Of a DNA stretch of 64,000 bases, positions 60,977 to 64,000 are shown in pieces. This DNA comes from CAVTJL01 sp963752325. GTDB taxonomy: Bacteria > Pseudomonadota > Alphaproteobacteria > Geminicoccales > Geminicoccaceae. The stretch's first letter is position 1, and each line of letters starts with the position of its first letter. The stretch covers positions 124,001 through 188,000 of the forward strand of contig CAVVXU010000004.1 in the NCBI GenBank assembly GCA_963752325.1. Direction: 5' to 3'. The notes beneath the pieces are model-generated. The model ran no database searches. It had not been told where the DNA came from and saw nothing but the letters and a program-made list of their open reading frames with translations. Both the position numbers and the translations under genes were made by a program.

Positions 60977-61267
60977 AAGATTGGGCACGGCCTCAGGGGG
61001 CGGTGCTCCCTGGGGCCGGCGCCTCGGTCGCGCGGATCATGGCTGACGATCGATCCATCATCTCCCTCAAGCGTTTCAGCGAGCCGCGCCGGCGCAGGAC
61101 GGCGACGCGGCCACGGGCCGTCGCCGCGAGGGCGACAGCCAGATCCTGGTGACGTGATGCCGGGTCCGCTGCTGCCCCCCATGTCGAAAGAAGACGAGCG
61201 GCAACGGGCAGGCCGGCAAAGATCCGCAGTGGTCATCGACAGAAAAAAGGTCGGGCGGGGGTGCCGG
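60977..61267. other. Gap downstream of the aconitase fragment
   Basis: About 290 bases without an assignable gene. On the minus strand one frame is open from 61230 to about 61010 and reads VALAATARGRVAVLRRRGSL then LKRLREMMDRSSAMIRAT, which looks mildly protein-like, but it begins after a stop without a start codon. It could be a frameshifted tail of the hypothetical gene upstream (61268-61990). No terminator was seen after acnA. Confidence 0.3.
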
Positions 61268-61990
61268 CTAGCGCGGCGGCGCCTGGGCGCGCCAGGGGCG
61301 GCCCTGGGGGCCGGGGTCGTGAGCGTCGGCGTGGCGGATGCGCGCGTCGATGCCGAAAGCCATGCCGGAGGCGCTGCCGGCGAGCTCGCGCCGGAGCAGC
61401 GCTGGGGCTGAGACGGGACGAGATGGCCCGGCCCGGCCGGTCGCGGCATCCGCTGCGGGAGCCTGGGGCTCGACCTGCGGGTCGTCTGCTGGTGCCTGCT
61501 GCGGAGGCGCCGGGTCCGGGGGGAGGGGTGCCGCGGCGAGGTCGCCCAGCATCGCGTCGGCGATGCGGCCGGCGCCCTCGGCGCACCAGCGCGGCCCCTC
61601 GTCGGGGTTGGGCGGCTGGCCCGCTCCGCCCGGCCGTGGGGCAGGAGGTGGTGCCGGCATGGCGGCCATGCGCGCCTCGAGCGCGTCCGCCAGGGTCTCG
61701 GCCGGGCAGCGGCGCAGCCGGTCTTCCTTCAGCAGAAAGCAGCAGACCTTGATGTCGCCGTCGAGCGCTGCCGCCTCGAGCTCGCAGAAGGCGATATCGA
61801 CCAGGCGCTTCCGGCGCAGGGCGGCCGGCAGGTCCATGAAGGTGCGATAGGCATCAACGAGGCCCTGAAAGTCGGCATCGTCCAGCAGTGCGTCGGCCTC
61901 GACCTCGCTCAGCCGCTCGGCCATCGCCACGGGCTTCAAGGGCAGCCCCGCCGCCACGCGCATGCCGACGCGGCGGCGGATGGAGACCAT
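61268..61990 (-). CDS. Hypothetical protein with Pro/Ala-rich C-terminus
   Basis: A 240-residue protein that I do not recognise. The first 110 residues look folded and mostly helical: VSIRRRVGMRVAAGLPLKPV, LDDADFQGLVDAYRTFMDLP, RRKRLVDIAFCELEAAALDG and KVCCFLLKEDRLRRCPAETL. The last 120 residues are Pro/Ala/Gly-rich and probably disordered. ATG 61990 was chosen because residues upstream are non-coding in character. A near-consensus promoter with a palindrome over its -10 (62036-62064) points straight at this gene. No neighbour gives a function. Confidence 0.55.
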   Translation of the reverse strand: MVSIRRRVGMRVAAGLPLKPVAMAERLSEVEADALLDDADFQGLVDAYRTFMDLPAALRRKRLVDIAFCELEAAALDGDIKVCCFLLKEDRLRRCPAETLADALEARMAAMPAPPPAPRPGGAGQPPNPDEGPRWCAEGAGRIADAMLGDLAAAPLPPDPAPPQQAPADDPQVEPQAPAADAATGRAGPSRPVSAPALLRRELAGSASGMAFGIDARIRHADAHDPGPQGRPWRAQAPPR

Positions 61991-62035
61991 CGACCGGTGA
62001 CGACGCGGATGGGGAGGGGGAGAGACATGGAAAGG

Positions 62036-62064
62036 ACTATAGTCTCTCAACTGTAATTGGTCAA
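62036..62064 (-). promoter_or_regulatory. Strong sigma-70 promoter with a palindromic operator over the -10
   Basis: On the minus strand TTGACC (62064-62059) and TATAGT (62041-62036) are 17 bases apart, the best promoter match in the window, reading toward the hypothetical gene at 61268-61990. The perfect palindrome GACTATAGTC (62035-62044) covers the -10, which suggests control by a small helix-turn-helix repressor or a restriction-modification controller-type protein. That identity is inference. Confidence 0.65.
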
Positions 62065-62080
62065 GAGGGTGGAAACTGGG

Positions 62081-62098
62081 TCCCCGCCTCCGCGGGGA
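62081..62098. repeat. REP-like palindrome
   Basis: TCCCCGC-CTCC-GCGGGGA: 7-bp perfect stem in the context ACTGGG...TGAGTGGG. This wording resembles the dispersed extragenic palindromes common in GC-rich proteobacteria. It lies directly before the truncated antitoxin remnant. Confidence 0.6.
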
Positions 62099-62125
62099 TG
62101 AGTGGGAGAGAGCTGGCCGAGCGGC

Positions 62126-62309
62126 GGGACCGCGCAGCTCGCGGAGCGGCTCATGGAGATCGGCCGCCATTGCGCCACCCTGCCGGACCTCGACAAGCGT
62201 GGGCCCGACGAGATCGTCGGCTACGACGAGACCGGGATGTGGCGCTGAATGGTGGTCGGCGCCTCGGCGCTGGTCGCTGTCCTGCCGGGCGCCGCGCTGC
62301 TTGCCGGCG
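62126..62309 (+). pseudogene. VapBC toxin-antitoxin remnant
   Basis: Plus-strand codons from about 62129 to the TGA at 62246-62248 read AQLAERLMEIGRHCATLPDL, then DKRGPDEIVGYDETGMWR. This is the C-terminal half of a Rv0623/VapB-type antitoxin, whose N-terminal DNA-binding half is gone. One base boundary later ATG 62249 starts MVVGASALVAVLPGAALLAG, the first strand of a VapC PIN toxin in which the invariant catalytic Asp of the MVVDASALVAIL motif is Gly. Similarity then stops before the convergent MEKHLA gene. A decayed module, non-functional. Confidence 0.72.
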
Positions 62310-62759
62310 CTAGACGTCGCGCCAGCTCGAGAACGTCGCGGCCTGGCCCTGCCTGACGCCGTCCCGGTCCAAAAGCTCCCAGACGATGCCGTCCTCGATC
62401 CAGAAGCGCCGGCCCGAGGAGGCGATGCGCAGGCCGCGATAGCCCGTCATGAAGCCGTTGCGCGCGACGGCATCCAGGAGCGCCTGCCGCTCGGCCCGGT
62501 CGGGCGCCTCGGCGGAGAGGCGGGAGGGCAGGGAGGTGAAGGTGGGCCAGTCGTAGCCGAAGCAGGCCTGTGCTGCCCGGTTGGCGTGGACGAAGCGGGG
62601 ATCCGAGGCGGTGTCGTGGGCGACGACGACGAAGGGGGCGTCGTCGTAGAGCCAGGCGGCGTCGCGGCCGTCGGGCACGAGCGGGCGGCCGAGGAGGCGG
62701 GCGAAGCTGTGGGTCAGGAGGTCGAAGAAGGCAGGGGAGGTGGCGAGGTCGGGGGTCAT
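62310..62759 (-). CDS. MEKHLA-domain (PAS-like) protein
   Basis: A 149-residue protein starting MTPDLATSPAFFDLLTHSFA. Then LYDDAPFVVVAHDTASDPRF, VHANRAAQACFGYDWPTFTS, LPSRLSAEAPDRAERQALLD and GFMTGYRGLRIASSGRRFWI complete the MEKHLA domain, a PAS-like fold also found at the end of some plant homeobox proteins. Bacterial stand-alone members have no known function. The start overlaps the stop of the hsdS remnant (ATGA), and the 3' end abuts the VapC remnant. Confidence 0.82.
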   Translation of the reverse strand: MTPDLATSPAFFDLLTHSFARLLGRPLVPDGRDAAWLYDDAPFVVVAHDTASDPRFVHANRAAQACFGYDWPTFTSLPSRLSAEAPDRAERQALLDAVARNGFMTGYRGLRIASSGRRFWIEDGIVWELLDRDGVRQGQAATFSSWRDV

Positions 62760-62930
62760 TCCGCGGCCCTCAACTCCTGGATGTTCGGAGCCAGCGCGTC
62801 GTGGAGAAGGGGCTTCGAGGCGGCGGGATGGTGTCGGTGGGGGCGAGGCTGGCTTCAGCCGGTCGCAGAGGGCTACCAGCGCATCCACCTTCGCGACGAT
62901 GCGGGGCTGCTCGGCAAGAGGCGGGATGGA
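62756..62930 (-). pseudogene. Type I restriction specificity subunit (HsdS), C-terminal remnant
   Basis: On the minus strand IPPLAEQPRIVAKVDALVAL then CDRL is the conserved C-terminal coiled coil of HsdS. It is followed in a second frame by EASLAPTDTI and in a third by LHDALAPNIQELRAAE and a TGA at 62756-62758. All three pieces together match the usual HsdS ending, so at least two indels lie within 120 bases. No target-recognition domain, HsdM or HsdR was found upstream, where the DNA turns AT-rich. Only a scar of a type I system remains here. Confidence 0.7.
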
Positions 62931-63525
62931 GTGGCGACCGACATCGTGTTGAAGTACGTGAGCACCACGCCAACCGATCCAGCCTCGGCACGTGAAGCAT
63001 CAAGGGAGTCAGCATAGGAAAGTAATTAAATTGAAATGACGCATTTGGGTTTACATGATAAAAAATCAGAGAATAAAAACCACGAAAACTCCGGTCAGAA
63101 TGACGCTCCCCGTTCCGAAACTACACGGTGGAACGACGAAAAGGCCGACCAGGGTCAGAGTTACTTTAACGATGCTCCGGTGAAACCGTGAAGAAGCCCT
63201 CTCGCAGGCAGTTTTAGGCGGTCTCGCCTTCGGGCGCAACGCTCTCGCGAATTGTTGGGTGGCGAGCCAGGGAAGAGCGCCTCCTTGTGCCGGGTCGGTA
63301 TGCCGGTGATCGCCGGGAATGACGGCCGTCCGCCGAGAGGCGACGAGGCTTGCCTGGCAGGGGCCGCGCTGGTAACCACGACGTGATGCAAAACTGATGC
63401 GGGATCCTGCATCATGTTGTCCCCTACCTAGGGGAACAAAAAGCGGCGCGGGCGCGAAACGCCAGCCAGTCGACGCGGGTCCGAGGCCGCGGCCGGCAGG
63501 GGACGGCGCGCAGGGGGGGACCGCC
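62931..63525. other. AT-rich intergenic island before the RTX gene
   Basis: Bases 63005-63180 are much poorer in GC than the rest of the window, a sign of foreign origin. A 51-codon plus-strand ORF (63037-63192; MTHLGLHDKKSENKNHENSG at its start) uses A-rich codons unlike neighbouring genes. It is very hydrophilic, has a weak AGGAAAG site too far upstream, and resembles nothing I know. The second half carries operator-like repeats (63384-63435). No other gene is supported. Confidence 0.4.
63384..63435. promoter_or_regulatory. Operator-like repeats upstream of the RTX gene
   Basis: TGATGC occurs at 63384-63389 and 63395-63400, eleven bases apart (one helical turn), with an inverted copy GCATCA at 63409-63414. 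Six bases on, TCCCCTA-CC-TAGGGGA (63420-63435) forms a perfect 7-bp palindrome. No T-run follows on the plus strand, so regulator binding is likelier than termination. It lies 90-140 bases before the RTX start. Confidence 0.5.
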
Positions 63526-64000
63526 ATGGCGATCATCATCGGTGGCACGGCCAGCTACCCTGGCAGAGACAATTGGCTGCTGGGCGGCCCTACGGGCGAC
63601 TATATCGTGGGCGATCCCTATACGGCAGGGAATCCCGACGGGCTGCCGGAGATCGGTGGGTCGCTGCCCAAGGGGCATGCCGGCGACGATCTGCTCGCGG
63701 GCCTCGGCGGCACGGACACGCTGGTCGGCGATGCCTGGGTGATCGGCGGCAAGGCCGGTGGCGGCGACGACCTGCTCTTTGGTGGGGCCGGCGACGACTT
63801 CCTCTCCGGCGATGCCTACACGATCACCGCGGCTGCTCACGGAGGCGCGGATGTCCTTGTCGGCGGCGGAGGCCAGGACACCGTCTACGGCGACGCCTAC
63901 ACGATGACGGACTCCGCGCGCGGCGGCGACGATCTGCTCTTGGGCGCCGCCGGTCCGGACAACCTGCTGGGCGACGCCTTCACCATGTCGGGGCTCACGC
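63526..64000 (+). CDS. RTX-type calcium-binding repeat protein, 3' end beyond window
   Basis: The open frame starts at ATG 63526 after GGGGGGGA and runs off the window (158 codons seen). From residue 50 on it consists of glycine-aspartate nonapeptide-like repeats: GHAGDDLLAGLGGTDTLVGD, GGGDDLLFGGAGDDFLSGDA, GGADVLVGGGGQDTVYGDAY and GGDDLLLGAAGPDNLLGDAF. These form Ca2+-binding beta-rolls in type I-secreted proteins. The repeat unit here is long, with each set ending GDAY/F-T plus a spacer of about 6-8 residues. No cleavable signal peptide is seen, as expected for type I export. Function (toxin, enzyme, adhesin, S-layer) cannot be told. Confidence 0.85.
   Translation, partial: MAIIIGGTASYPGRDNWLLGGPTGDYIVGDPYTAGNPDGLPEIGGSLPKGHAGDDLLAGLGGTDTLVGDAWVIGGKAGGGDDLLFGGAGDDFLSGDAYTITAAAHGGADVLVGGGGQDTVYGDAYTMTDSARGGDDLLLGAAGPDNLLGDAFTMSGLT

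Noticed and set aside
63066..63548. 160-codon minus-strand frame upstream of the RTX gene with a hydrophobic end
   Set aside because: It covers the operator repeats and the RTX start, has no family similarity, and its C-terminal hydrophobic run comes from the AT-rich island read in reverse.

Overview
This window is GC-rich chromosomal DNA from an alphaproteobacterium, most likely of the Rhodospirillales/Geminicoccales type. The placement rests on alphaproteobacterial gene orders and fusions: ppiD-trpE-trpG-trpD-trpC-moaC-moeA-lexA, tpiA-secG-pyrG-kdsA-eno-ftsB-pdhA-pdhB-pdhC-lpd-lipA, the ispDF fusion, ntrBC-ntrYX-trkA-dat-hfq-hflX, a lipoyl-bearing PDH E1 beta, and a LexA box of the GTTC-N7-GTTC type. 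No rRNA, tRNA, CRISPR array or intact insertion sequence was recognised. The genus assignment is inference.

Layout. 1-11 kb: a truncated PAS protein, ClcA, UvrD, PrmA, L35/L20, PheST, an unexplained 0.75-kb gap and a DUF4332 protein. 11-16 kb: an inositol-monophosphatase-family enzyme, RecD2, a glycerophosphodiester phosphodiesterase, and LexA with its own SOS box. 16-25 kb: molybdopterin and tryptophan genes plus a PpiD-like foldase, all on the minus strand, interrupted by an opposite-strand divergent polysaccharide deacetylase. 25-38 kb: central metabolism (TpiA, CTP synthase, KdsA, enolase), SecG, FtsB and the PDH/lipoate operon, which carries a Phd/PIN toxin-antitoxin module between pdhC and lpd. 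38-50 kb: CinA, IspDF, the two nitrogen two-component systems, TrkA, a D-amino-acid transaminase, Hfq and HflX. 50-57 kb: polyphosphate metabolism (Ppx, Ppk), SixA, MazG and XseA. 57-64 kb: accessory DNA with a DUF985 cupin, a FliW-like protein, a tandem pair of unknown secreted proteins (the second beheaded), a beheaded aconitase, remnants of a VapBC module and of a type I restriction specificity subunit, a MEKHLA protein, and the start of an RTX-repeat protein.

Two features dominate the interpretation. First, at least 13 genes, many of them essential, are broken by single-base indels. Nearly all are +1 insertions, several fall in short G or C runs, and they cluster at 3.7-5.2, 18-25, 33-39.7 and 44 kb. 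This is far more like sequencing error than biology. Second, at about 60.40 kb two genes facing away from each other both lose their 5' ends at the same point, which implies a deletion/rearrangement or a mis-join in assembly.

No clearly new multi-gene system is visible. The best leads are the toxin-antitoxin module inside the PDH operon, the paralogous secreted-protein pair, and the promoter with a palindrome over its -10 box beside restriction and toxin remnants at 61-63 kb.
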